A stretch of DNA of 64,000 bases, from positions 128,422 to 192,421 of the forward strand of contig PS015049.1 of the NCBI GenBank assembly GCA_048213135.1. Reading direction: 5' to 3'. Origin of the DNA: Reclinomonas americana ATCC 50394. Taxonomy: Eukaryota; Jakobida; Jakobea; Jakobida. Below, in pieces: positions 23,089-32,451 of this stretch (positions are counted from its first letter, which is position 1; every line of letters starts with the position of its first letter). The notes beneath the pieces were generated by a model. It had not been told where the DNA came from, did no database searches, and was given only the letters and a program-made list of their open reading frames with translations. The position numbers and the translations under genes were made by a program.

Positions 23089-23749
23089 NNNNNNNNNNNN
23101 NNNNNNNNNNNNNNNNNNNNNNNNNNNNNNNNNNNNNNNNNNNNNNNNNNNNNNNNNNNNNNNNNNNNNNNNNNNNNNNNNNNNNNNNNNNNNNNNNNNN
23201 NNNNNNNNNNNNNNNNNNNNNNNNNNNNNNNNNNNNNNNNNNNNNNNNNNNNNNNNNNNNNNNNNNNNNNNNNNNNNNNNNNNNNNNNNNNNNNNNNNNN
23301 NNNNNNNNNNNNNNNNNNNNNNNNNNNNNNNNNNNNNNNNNNNNNNNNNNNNNNNNNNNNNNNNNNNNNNNNNNNNNNNNNNNNNNNNNNNNNNNNNNNN
23401 NNNNNNNNNNNNNNNNNNNNNNNNNNNNNNNNNNNNNNNNNNNNNNNNNNNNNNNNNNNNNNNNNNNNNNNNNNNNNNNNNNNNNNNNNNNNNNNNNNNN
23501 NNNNNNNNNNNNNNNNNNNNNNNNNNNNNNNNNNNNNNNNNNNNNNNNNNNNNNNNNNNNNNNNNNNNNNNNNNNNNNNNNNNNNNNNNNNNNNNNNNNN
23601 NNNNNNNNNNNNNNNNNNNNNNNNNNNNNNNNNNNNNNNNNNNNNNNNNNNNNNNNNNNNNNNNNNNNNNNNNNNNNNNNNNNNNNNNNNNNNNNNNNNN
23701 NNNNNNNNNNNNNNNNNNNNNNNNNNNNNNNNNNNNNNNNNNNNNNNNN
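23089..23749. other. Assembly gap (661 N)
   Basis: Probably hides the last codons and 3' end of the ODR4 gene. Confidence 0.95.
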
Positions 23750-26452
23750 AACTACCGCGGGCCAGCAGCACTGCGAGCACGGAGATGATCACCAGGCCGA
23801 TCATTGCGGGAAGCAGAAAGGAACTGCTGGAGGAGCCGGCAGGTGCCGGTTTTGCAGAGGAGGAGGAGGATGACTGTGGAGCGGCGGCGGAGGATCGAGA
23901 GGCCGCCGAGGGCGTGGCAGACGAGGCGGAGACGGTCGAGGCTGGTGTGGCGACCGCCATATCGACCAGCTGGCCGTAGAGTGCAGTACCCGGGCTGCCT
24001 TCTGCGGAGTAAAGACACATGAGTTTGAGCGTCTCTCACCTCGTGCAATTCCCCCCACTCACTCACCATGCTCGACGAGCTGACCCGAATGTGTGCCGGT
24101 GCGTTCCGTGAGTGGGTGGTTCTCGGCAGTGGCCGCCGAAATGCCACGCAGGCCCAGCAGCTGTTCTAGTCGCTCGCCCATGACCTGCAAGCGCGCAACG
24201 TGAGAGGCGAATCGCTTCCTTAGTTGTCAAGGCCGGAAGAGCGCGCAACATCCATCGAGTCGTCGACAAACAGGTGATCGTTGCACGTCACTTGCGGGAT
24301 GCCGGAATCGACAAACACTCGGCGCGCCAGCGGATACACAAAGTCGGTGTCTGCACGGGAGGCGGATAAGGAGACGCACAATCTACTGCCTCCTGAAGCA
24401 CGCCTGACCTTCGCGTTTCCGCAAATCGACTGCCGGTCGCTCATCTTCGCCAACACCACCACCGGCAAGGTGCACTCGCCACTGCAGTGTGGCACACAAG
24501 TCGTTCTTGACGCACTGCACAGTGGGCGCTTGAGTGTTGCTCATGCACATGGAAGAGATAGAGAAACGAGTGCCGACACAAACCTGCACGGCATCGGCCA
24601 CGCTCACTTTGCCGTCGACAATGCACAACGAGTTGGCACACAGCTGATACCGACACGTGCCACGTGTGGGTTGATTGCTCGCGGCGTCGAAGCCCACATG
24701 GGGGAGCATGGGGTCGCTTGACAACAACTCCACGGTGTGCTGCATGGAGAAAATCAGTCGCTTCTATCGCCACCCGTTCTTGCATGTCCACACCAACCTG
24801 CTTGGCACGACCGAGCTCGTCCACCGTCTTGCCGTCTTGCGCGACCTCGCCGTCAATCAGCGCCACCATGGCCTGAATGCCGTCGCAGTACATGCGTACC
24901 ACACGCTGCGTGAAAGGAGTCAGCAACTGATCGCGGTAGTGTCGCACCGGAAGCATGTTCAAACCTCCAAGTGGGCGTCGATCGCACTGCAATGTGGAAA
25001 CGCGCAAGTGAGTGTGCGACAACCTCGCAAAAATCTGCGGGAGAATCACGCAACGCTGCCGACGCCGCCGACGCCAACACCGGCACGACCAGGTCGATTT
25101 CCAACCGCGACACCAGATGCTGCATCTTGGCCGTCACCGACTGCTGTGTTTTCCATGCAGCGGGTTGCAGGGCCACCACGTTTGGGGGCGCAGCACTCTT
25201 CAGCGTTACTCTGTGAAAGGAGAATGGGGAGAGGATCATTGTCAACCAACTTGTACTCACTGAATTGTATACGCTTCCCTCTGCTCATGTGCAACTCACG
25301 GAATGAGTGGGGCGGTAGAGAGAGAGAGGAGGGGGTAGGAGGAGGAGGAGGAGGAGAAAGAAATAGAACAACAACAACAACAACACCGACACAGAGAAGA
25401 GCGCGCGCGCGCTCTCTCTCTCTTCTACTCGGTCCAACTTGTCGAAGTACAACACAAGATGAGTCTCTGTCTCACTCTCGCACGCTGTCCCTTCCACGTG
25501 CACCGTCGCAGTGTGCTCAAGCACCACTCGGGGAATGCCGCCTTCCAACATGAGCACGTGCAACAGAAATGCACGAGTTCTCTTCACGCTTCCTTTCCTC
25601 AATGCACCATTGAAGCGAGCTTCTATACAGTGATGATGCATGCTGTCTGCGATCGCTCATATCTCCCTTCTCCAGCTGGCAAACGTACATCTGGTTTCAA
25701 AAAGCGCACGGAGAGCTGTCTCTCTCACTCTCCTCTTTCGTACACCCTCTCTCCGCTCTCCCTCTTTAACATGCATCAATCCATCTTGCACATGTCGACG
25801 GAGAGCTGTCTCTCTCCTCCTCCTTCTCCCCCTCCCTTCCCCTCCAGCGTCCACCCAACTTGCGCGTATGCTGATGCATGTGCAACACATAGAACGGATG
25901 CTCCCGCGTGGCCGGACACTCCACTCGCACATGTCGCAGCAGCTCCGACAAGTACTGCGCGTTCTCGCGAAACACATCCGTGTACGTGACCACATACACT
26001 CCCACGACCGTCACACCTCCGGGAAGCAGTCGACTCGCCTGTGCTGTGTGCGTCACGAGACAAGAGAGAGAAAGTGGGAAGACACATGTATGTAGAAGGG
26101 TACCTCGCGGACATGTTGCGCGACCCAGTGTGGTGTCAGAGTCGAGAATGAACGCTCAGCAGCACCTGCATGTGCATTCATCAATCACACGCTCTCTCTC
26201 TTTCTCTCTCTCACTCTCTTATCACACTCACCTGAGGGTGGTGAGGGTGACGGAGCCACGTGGAAGCACACATGGCGATCGCCCAGTGCCTGTGAGGAGA
26301 CAAGTGAGTGCGCGTGTGTGTGAGTGTGCAGAGAGTGTGCACATGTCACTCACCTGGCCAACGAGAATGCCCACGTCAAAGACGGTGCCAGCGCGACACA
26401 GGTCTTCTAGTACGGTGGACACAAGTCGCTGATCGCCGACAAGAGTGGCCAT
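23750..26452 (-). CDS. ODR4: ODR4 homologue (odorant response abnormal 4), 3' end in gap
   Basis: Start ATG at 26452 (MATLVGDQRLVSTVLEDL, then DVGILVGQ). Exons include 26452-26354, 26289-26232, 26165-26104, 26038-25855, 25622-25429, an exon from about 25197, then exons ending VDELGRAKQ, SVADAVQ and RKRE, and the last before the gap ending AVLLARG. Family landmarks: ILVGQ in exon 1; ASRLLPGGVTVVGVYVV, matching the RMLPGGLxVLGVF core; the Cys-bearing RGTCRYQLCANSLCIVDG with VADAVQCVKND; and a late YPLARRVFVDSGIPQVTC block. A C-terminal membrane span (LLPAMIGLVIISVLAVLLA) follows a Ser/Ala linker, as expected for this tail-anchored ER protein. ODR4 acts with UFSP2/ODR-8 in membrane-receptor maturation and ER de-UFMylation. 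Joins were made by eye. The assignment rests on several co-linear motifs. Confidence 0.8.
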
Positions 26453-26769
26453 TGCGTGTGTGTGTGAAAGAGGCAGAAGACAGCTACTGTAGACGGCCTT
26501 TGGGATCGTTATGTAGACGGCTCTTAGCTGCTTGGGCTCGACAACAACAGCAACTTTGGTAATTCCAGATAGCAGCAGAGGTGTAGGATGATCACCATCT
26601 TAAGGAAGCGCCAGAAACAGAGACACTCCAGACGCTGCACGAGAGAAAATCGAAATGTCATGTCAAGACTGTGCTGATGTTTTGTTGTTGAGGGCCATCC
26701 TGCAAGCATCTAAAAAACAAGCATATACAGTCTACAGCAACTTGTACTCCGTCTTCTTCTTCTGGATCA
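26453..26769. other. Intergenic region, no gene seen
   Basis: Between the ODR4 start and the stop of the phosphatase-DUF218 gene. A tgtagacggc direct repeat occurs twice at about 26488 and 26513. No open exon or RNA gene could be supported. Confidence 0.5.
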
Positions 26770-28630
26770 TCACTGTTCGGGGTACCGATCGCGCCAGTAC
26801 GAGATGCCATCGGAACTAATGTACGTCATGAGCGTGGCTTCGTAGGCGACGGCCTCTTGCGGTGTGCGCCGGCATTGCTCCTTGAAGACGCGCGGGTTGC
26901 CTACCGTGCATCCGGCGACCGTCAGCGATTCGAGGGCCAGTGGAGCGAGAATCTGTGCACGTAACGTGAGGGGCAGCTAGCGCACTCCGTTTTGGTGACA
27001 CCATCGACACGCACCTTCTCAAACAAGTGACGCGATCGTGGCACGTGGTGGTGGCTGGTGGCCACCAGTACGTGCCGCAGGTTCTTCCAGCCGCGCGACT
27101 GTGCCATGTACCGCACGCAGCCTGCGTTGCCGTATGTGTCGGGTGAACGATCCTCGGCAATCACGTGCCCATCCTGTGTGTGCCGCAGTGAGCTCAGAAG
27201 CTGCAGAAGCCCGTGCTCTCATCAGTGGCGCAACTCTCGGCGCATGCAGCTGCTCGTGCGCGTACTCGCACATCATCTCGGCCTCGGTGCGTGGTAAGTT
27301 CTGCGCTCCCTTGGTGAGAAAGAATCATGAACGAGGAAGTGCACAACAGAGTCACCAACCCGCGGATTGCCGCCCGACATGATCAGCACGGCCCCGTTCT
27401 GTCCGTAAATGTACCTCGCCGATCGCCACGCCGACACGCCGAGACGCACACGGCACTCCAACGCTTGCGCCATGTGGCAGTCGTGCCCCTCGCCCAACAA
27501 CGCCTGTCCGAGCACGACCACCGCCATTGTCGGTCCTTCGTCTGACTCCCCAAAGTCAGCGCGGAGGAACAGGAAACAGAGTGCCTCCCTTGCCAGCACA
27601 CACACCATCGGAGCTCGGCATTGGCGGCGGCACCGACAAGTCCCACTCCACGCGCTCCGTGTTGCCGTTCTCCACGCGATGACCGAGCAGCGTCTGCAAC
27701 ACATACGAATGCGTGACCACGAGTATCACTCGCTCCGGACGGCGACTCAACCAGGTGCGGAAGCCCTGCGCCACGCGCATGAGGAACACTTCGTCGGGCT
27801 CCATGTCGCACCGCAGCGAGCGATCCACGGGCGTGCCGTCGTCAAACCACCTGAGACGCAAAAAATCAGTCAACAATCGGAGCAGAGAAGGCGAGGAGAG
27901 GCCACCGCACCATTCGTCAGCCCACGTCTCCATCTCGTCAAAGCTAAAGTGTGGGAACTGTACGGGAGAGGGTGGTTGAAGCGCATGTCGACACGAGTGA
28001 GGCGAGCTTCGGCGCACTGACCTGTTCTTTGAGCACCGACAAGGGCGTGCCGAAATCGTGCGAGGAGCAGCGTCGCTCGGCCGCCAGTGGACACACCACC
28101 ACGGGAATGCCCGAGTCGGGGTTGTACACACTCTGTGGAGCGTGCGTGGTCTCAGTCGGTGAGAGAGAGAGAGAGACAAGAGAGACGAGTCGCGAGTACC
28201 TCGGTGGTGGTCTGCAGACACCGCGTAAACGGCGACGTGACAATGAGCTGTGGCGGCTCGGCACACGTCGCCACCTCTGTCTCGTACCACTCACGGATCT
28301 TGGTCGCTTGCTGAGAGAATGTGTGTGAGAGAGAGAGCATGCAATCACACCTGTGGCGATCACTTCACCTCCTTGCCGAGGTGATCGAGCCCAGCGTCTG
28401 GCATAATGACAAAGTCCTTGCCAGTGCGACCAGGCAACTCGGCAGCGATCGCCTGATCACACACATTGTGGGTTGCATGCATGCACACGTGGCCACATGT
28501 ACACACACATGCATGCATTCATTCGACGCACTCGCGACAGTTGATTGTACACCGACTGGCAGTGGCGCACAAAGTAGATGGTCTTGCGATGACTGGCATC
28601 GCTGCCTCCACTGCCACTTGCCTCGCTCAT
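26770..28630 (-). CDS. Histidine phosphatase (PGAM-like) fused to a DUF218/YdcF-like domain
   Basis: Ten exons (28630-28532, 28452-28369, 28310-28200, 28132-28022, 27957-27911, 27850-27606, 27541-27360, 27300-27235, 27173-27015, 26952-26770) join in phase to 428 residues. The N-terminal half has the phosphoglycerate-mutase fold motifs: TIYFVRHCQSVYN (RHC instead of RHG), LIVTSPFTRCLQTT, WADEWW and VILVVTHSYVLQTLLGH. The C-terminal half begins in the exon at 27541 and shows the DUF218 set: VVVLGQALL, LIMSGGNPR, RTEAEMM, AEDRSPDTYGNA and VLVATSHHHVPRSRHLF. The phosphatase half probably acts on a small phosphorylated metabolite; DUF218 proteins (SanA/YdcF types) have poorly defined functions. 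Phase continuity across the linking intron 27605-27542 supports one fused gene. Two adjacent genes would need a hidden stop and start. Confidence 0.85.
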
Positions 28631-29425
28631 CCTCTCGCGCGCGCTTTTGTGATTGCTTTCTGTGTATTTTCGGATCGAAATCCGAACACGACGATGCACG
28701 TGTGAAGCACGCGGACTGACGTGCCCACTATCGCCCTGATCATGAGTATTACACCTTCTTGCACTCTTGTGTTCACCGTGACAGTTGGCGACAAGTGCAA
28801 GTTGCACATTGAAATGTGGCACGCGTCGGTCGTCATGGTTGTACAAGAAGATTGGTTGTCGATTGTTTGGCGCGCGCGCGCGCGCGCGCTCCTGATCTGC
28901 TGTGTGGGTGCGTGGTATGCACACCAGAAGGAGAGGAGGTGCCACGGAAGAGACACAGCATCGATATCGANNNNNNNNNNNNNNNNNNNNNNNNNNNNNN
29001 NNNNNNNNNNNNNNNNNNNNNNNNNNNNNNNNNNNNNNNNNNNNNNNNNNNNNTGCATGTGCGATCGGTTTGTTCCGATTCGTCCCGACTTGCTCTTTTT
29101 CCTTGTCACTCTTCTTCTCCTCCTCCCATGCCCACCCCGCATTGACGCAAACATTGTTCCATTTCACTAAACAACGATGTTCCTGAGAAGCAAGAAGGCA
29201 ATACAACAACAAACAAGACAGCACCACCGACAAAAAACCCTCAAACAGACAAAATCGACGTGGGGGTCGCTCATCCACACGCACACGCCCACGCCCGTTC
29301 CCCAACCCGCCTGACCGCTGATAGCAGCCGACTCTTTACCCGCTCAGAGAACCGCAAAACAAAAGAAGACGAAGAAGAAGACAAAGAAGAAGATGAGACA
29401 CGGAGAAAAAACCGATTGTTGTTGT
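28631..29425. other. Intergenic region with 83-N gap
   Basis: Upstream of the phosphatase-DUF218 gene and downstream of the small secreted-protein gene. It contains a (GC)n run at 28872-28890 and a gap at 28971-29053. No supported exon. Confidence 0.5.
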
Positions 29426-29942
29426 TTAGCAGGCGGCCAGCTCGACGTCCTTCAAGTACAGCTTGAACAGCTGCGTGAGGCTGACGAACTCGCGAATGGA
29501 CTCGGTGGAGGAGCGATTGAGGGCCTTGAACGACTGCTCAATGGTGGAGAGGAAGTCGACGAGCTTCTTGATGTCGTTGTGGAGGGTGGGGAGGGGGCGA
29601 GCGCACTCAACGCGGCCCACCTGCGGAGCATTGCTGCCATGCGCAGCAGTCTGCAGCGCAGCTTGCAGAATGTTCGGGTCATTGGTCGTCGCCAACACCT
29701 GCTTCAGGTGCTGGCAGATCTGGCGGTACTGCCGATACGCGGCAGTCTGTGTATGCGGAGAAAAACGAAATTTGAGTGAGCACGCGTGTTTTTTGCCTTG
29801 CTTCTCCCCCTCCACAACAGCGACTCACCGCATCACGAAGCTGCGCATTGAGCGCACTGACACCACGTTGCGGGGCTGCCGACACGGCGACCACCGCCAC
29901 CACCAGGACGACAAGTGCCGTCAAACACAGCGCAAGTCGCAT
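29426..29942 (-). CDS. Small secreted helical protein, unrecognised
   Basis: Two exons, 29942-29829 and 29746-29426 (stop TAA), give 144 residues. The N-terminus is a clear signal peptide (MRLALCLTALVVLVVAVVAV, then SAAPQ). The mature part is mostly amphipathic helix (AAYRQYRQICQHLKQVLATT; LHNDIKKLVDFLSTIEQSF; VSLTQLFKLYLKDVELAAC) with three cysteines (ICQ, VECA, terminal AAC). No membrane segment remains. It is probably exported or lumenal. I do not recognise the family. It is divergent from the gene starting at 30179. Confidence 0.75.
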
Positions 29943-30178
29943 TGTGTGTGTGTGGGGAAGAAGAAGTAGCAAAAGAGATCGAGTCNNNNNNNNNNNNNNN
30001 NNNNNTGTGTGTGCGTGTATGTGTGTATGTGTGCAAGCAGCTGCGTGTCTCAAGTACGGATCCGCTTACTCCACTCTCTTACACCTCTCGCGAAAACGAT
30101 AAAAACCGATCTGGGACGACCGTCCGTTGTCGCTTTCGGCTGCCACTGTCCGGAGTGCGCCGACCGATCGGATGCACG

Positions 30179-30630
30179 ATGGAATCGCGAGTTGCATATT
30201 TCTCCGCTGCCAAGGTGCAATGCCCCCTCCGTTGCAAGTCACAAAGGGAATCCTCACTGGTGTCTCACTCACTCTCTGTCTGTGTCTGCGTCTGCATTTG
30301 TGTGTCCGTGTTTTGTTGTTTGCACATGTCTTGGCAGATGACCAGCACCAACGCGTCCTTTGTGCAGACCAAGCGGTGAGCTTCTTTCTTCCTTCTCTTC
30401 CTCTCAGTGGTTAACCTCACACACTGTGTGGTTGGGGGGAACAACAGATTCGTCGACGCAGTGCGTCTGTTGAACGAGTTGGAGACTGACGCGACGATTT
30501 TGGCGGGCGTCATTACACACCTGTGCGGAAGCATTCACCTGTCTCTCGGTGCCGTGACCAAGGACGATGACAGGTGCACACACTCACTCACTCACACACA
30601 CACTCACTCTCACTCACTCTCGCACACACG
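30179..30630 (+). CDS. 5' part of an unrecognised gene, cut by a gap
   Basis: Exons 30179-30214 (MESRVAYFSAAK), 30338-30375 (MTSTNASFVQTK) and 30448-30573 (FVDAVRLLNELETDATILAG, HLCGSIHLSLGAVTKDDD) join in phase. The helical FVDAVRLLNELE segment recalls the N-terminal helices of COMMD proteins such as COMMD10, but this is only a weak impression. After a CA-rich donor region the sequence is lost in a 681-N gap (30631-31311). A short plus-strand frame ending at a TGA near 31341 could be the end of the same gene. Confidence 0.55.
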
Positions 30631-31311
30631 NNNNNNNNNNNNNNNNNNNNNNNNNNNNNNNNNNNNNNNNNNNNNNNNNNNNNNNNNNNNNNNNNNNNNN
30701 NNNNNNNNNNNNNNNNNNNNNNNNNNNNNNNNNNNNNNNNNNNNNNNNNNNNNNNNNNNNNNNNNNNNNNNNNNNNNNNNNNNNNNNNNNNNNNNNNNNN
30801 NNNNNNNNNNNNNNNNNNNNNNNNNNNNNNNNNNNNNNNNNNNNNNNNNNNNNNNNNNNNNNNNNNNNNNNNNNNNNNNNNNNNNNNNNNNNNNNNNNNN
30901 NNNNNNNNNNNNNNNNNNNNNNNNNNNNNNNNNNNNNNNNNNNNNNNNNNNNNNNNNNNNNNNNNNNNNNNNNNNNNNNNNNNNNNNNNNNNNNNNNNNN
31001 NNNNNNNNNNNNNNNNNNNNNNNNNNNNNNNNNNNNNNNNNNNNNNNNNNNNNNNNNNNNNNNNNNNNNNNNNNNNNNNNNNNNNNNNNNNNNNNNNNNN
31101 NNNNNNNNNNNNNNNNNNNNNNNNNNNNNNNNNNNNNNNNNNNNNNNNNNNNNNNNNNNNNNNNNNNNNNNNNNNNNNNNNNNNNNNNNNNNNNNNNNNN
31201 NNNNNNNNNNNNNNNNNNNNNNNNNNNNNNNNNNNNNNNNNNNNNNNNNNNNNNNNNNNNNNNNNNNNNNNNNNNNNNNNNNNNNNNNNNNNNNNNNNNN
31301 NNNNNNNNNNN
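30631..31311. other. Assembly gap (681 N)
   Basis: Truncates the plus-strand gene beginning at 30179. It starts in a CA/CT repeat. Confidence 0.95.
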
Positions 31312-31351
31312 GAGGAGGCCGACGACAATGTGTGTAAGTGAAGCACGGATT

Positions 31352-32367
31352 TCATGGTGTCTTTAATCTCGGCTCTGCCGTGTCGTCATCTGCGCCTTCA
31401 TCATCGTCATCATGGTGTTCTTCGTCGTCGCCCGTCTCCTCGACACGCTTCGTGACGTAGCTCCACAGCTCGGCAAACTCCGCAGGCGGCATGATCTGCG
31501 TCAGCGCTCTCCTCACGTCCTTGGCCCGCATCTGTCGCGTATCCTCATCCACCTCCACCTCGGCCTCCTCCGCATCGCCATCGGCTGGAGTGGAAGAAGC
31601 GGAGGACGGACCGCCCACGGCCCGACTGGCCACCTGCTGCAGCAGACCAAACAACACGGCGTGGCATGCCGTAATCGCCTTTTCAGAGATCTTCAGCTCA
31701 CCACCGGTCTGCTTGTGCAGCGCCTCGTACAAGATGGCGCGGAGATCCAGCGGCTCATCATCATCATCATCATCATCGTCGGCATCGGCTTCTTCTTCTT
31801 CATCGTCGTCGTCGTCATCGTCGTCATCCTCCTCCGGTTCCGCCACATAGTCACCATCCTCCTCATCTTCATCCTCCTCTGCGTCGTCCTCATGATTGTC
31901 ATACACCTGTCGTTCCACGGCGGAGAAAATCGACTGGAACGGCATCTGCAGAGGCATCGGCGGAGGAGGAGGAGGCGGCGGTGGTGGCGGCAGAGGCGGA
32001 AACGACAGAGGAACACTCTCCCTGCGCGCTCTCTTACGCGTCGGCGACCCGCGCGCACGCTCCTCCTCCAGTTCCCGCACCAGTCGCGCATTCTCCTTGT
32101 GCAAGTGATCACGCCTGCACACATCTCATCAGCAACAGGCAAAACCCACAGGAGACAACGAGTGGAGACAGCAACTCTTGTGCCACTCTGCTCAGCTCCA
32201 CCTCCAGCTGCCGAATGCGCGTCTGTGAGGTCACCGACAACTGCTCATACTGTGTGCATGCACAGTGAGCAAGAAAAACACAAAAAAAAAGAGAGAAAAG
32301 AGAGAAAGAGAGGCGCAACATGAAAACGCAGAGCGCGGATCTCTTCCTCGAGCGCAAGGCGACTCAT
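31352..32367 (-). CDS. H2B-like histone-fold protein with N-terminal coiled coil and acidic region
   Basis: Exons 32367-32320, 32249-32187 and 32095-31352 join in frame to 284 residues. The N-terminus is a coiled coil (MSRLALEEEIRALRFH; RIRQLEVELSR; ENARLVRELEEERAR), followed by a basic RKRARR patch, a poly-Pro run and a long Asp/Glu region. The C-terminal third reads like H2B: LRAILYEALHKQTGG (alpha 1), ISEKAITACHAVLFGLLQQV (alpha 2, compare ISSKAMxIMNSFVNDI) and MRAKDVRRALTQIMPPAEFA with WSYVTKRVEE (alpha 3 and C-helix, compare the RLLLPGELA region). The loop between alpha 2 and alpha 3 is expanded by about 30 acidic/Ser residues. It is not a canonical histone: it lacks a basic tail and ends in acidic sequence. 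A chromatin or histone-chaperone role is inferred. Its start is 84 bp from that of signal peptide peptidase on the other strand. Confidence 0.75.
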
Positions 32368-32451
32368 GAATCACAAAGTAAAGAGCGAAAAGTCGGAAAG
32401 CGTGACAATGCCGCTCGCCACTGTCCGCCACTGTCCCCTCAACTTTGCACC
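32368..32451. promoter_or_regulatory. Bidirectional promoter region
   Basis: Only 84 bp separate the start codons of the histone-fold gene (-) and signal peptide peptidase (+). Both 5' UTRs and the core promoters must fit here or overlap. It contains a direct repeat of cgccactgtc. No TATA box is evident. Confidence 0.55.

Noticed and set aside
26453-26769. Possible small nucleolar RNA or tRNA in the intergenic spacer
   Set aside because: No cloverleaf, no paired C/D or H/ACA boxes with suitable spacing could be identified by eye.
30448-30573. Naming the truncated gene COMMD10
   Set aside because: Only a short helical N-terminal stretch is visible; the COMM domain, if present, is in the gap.
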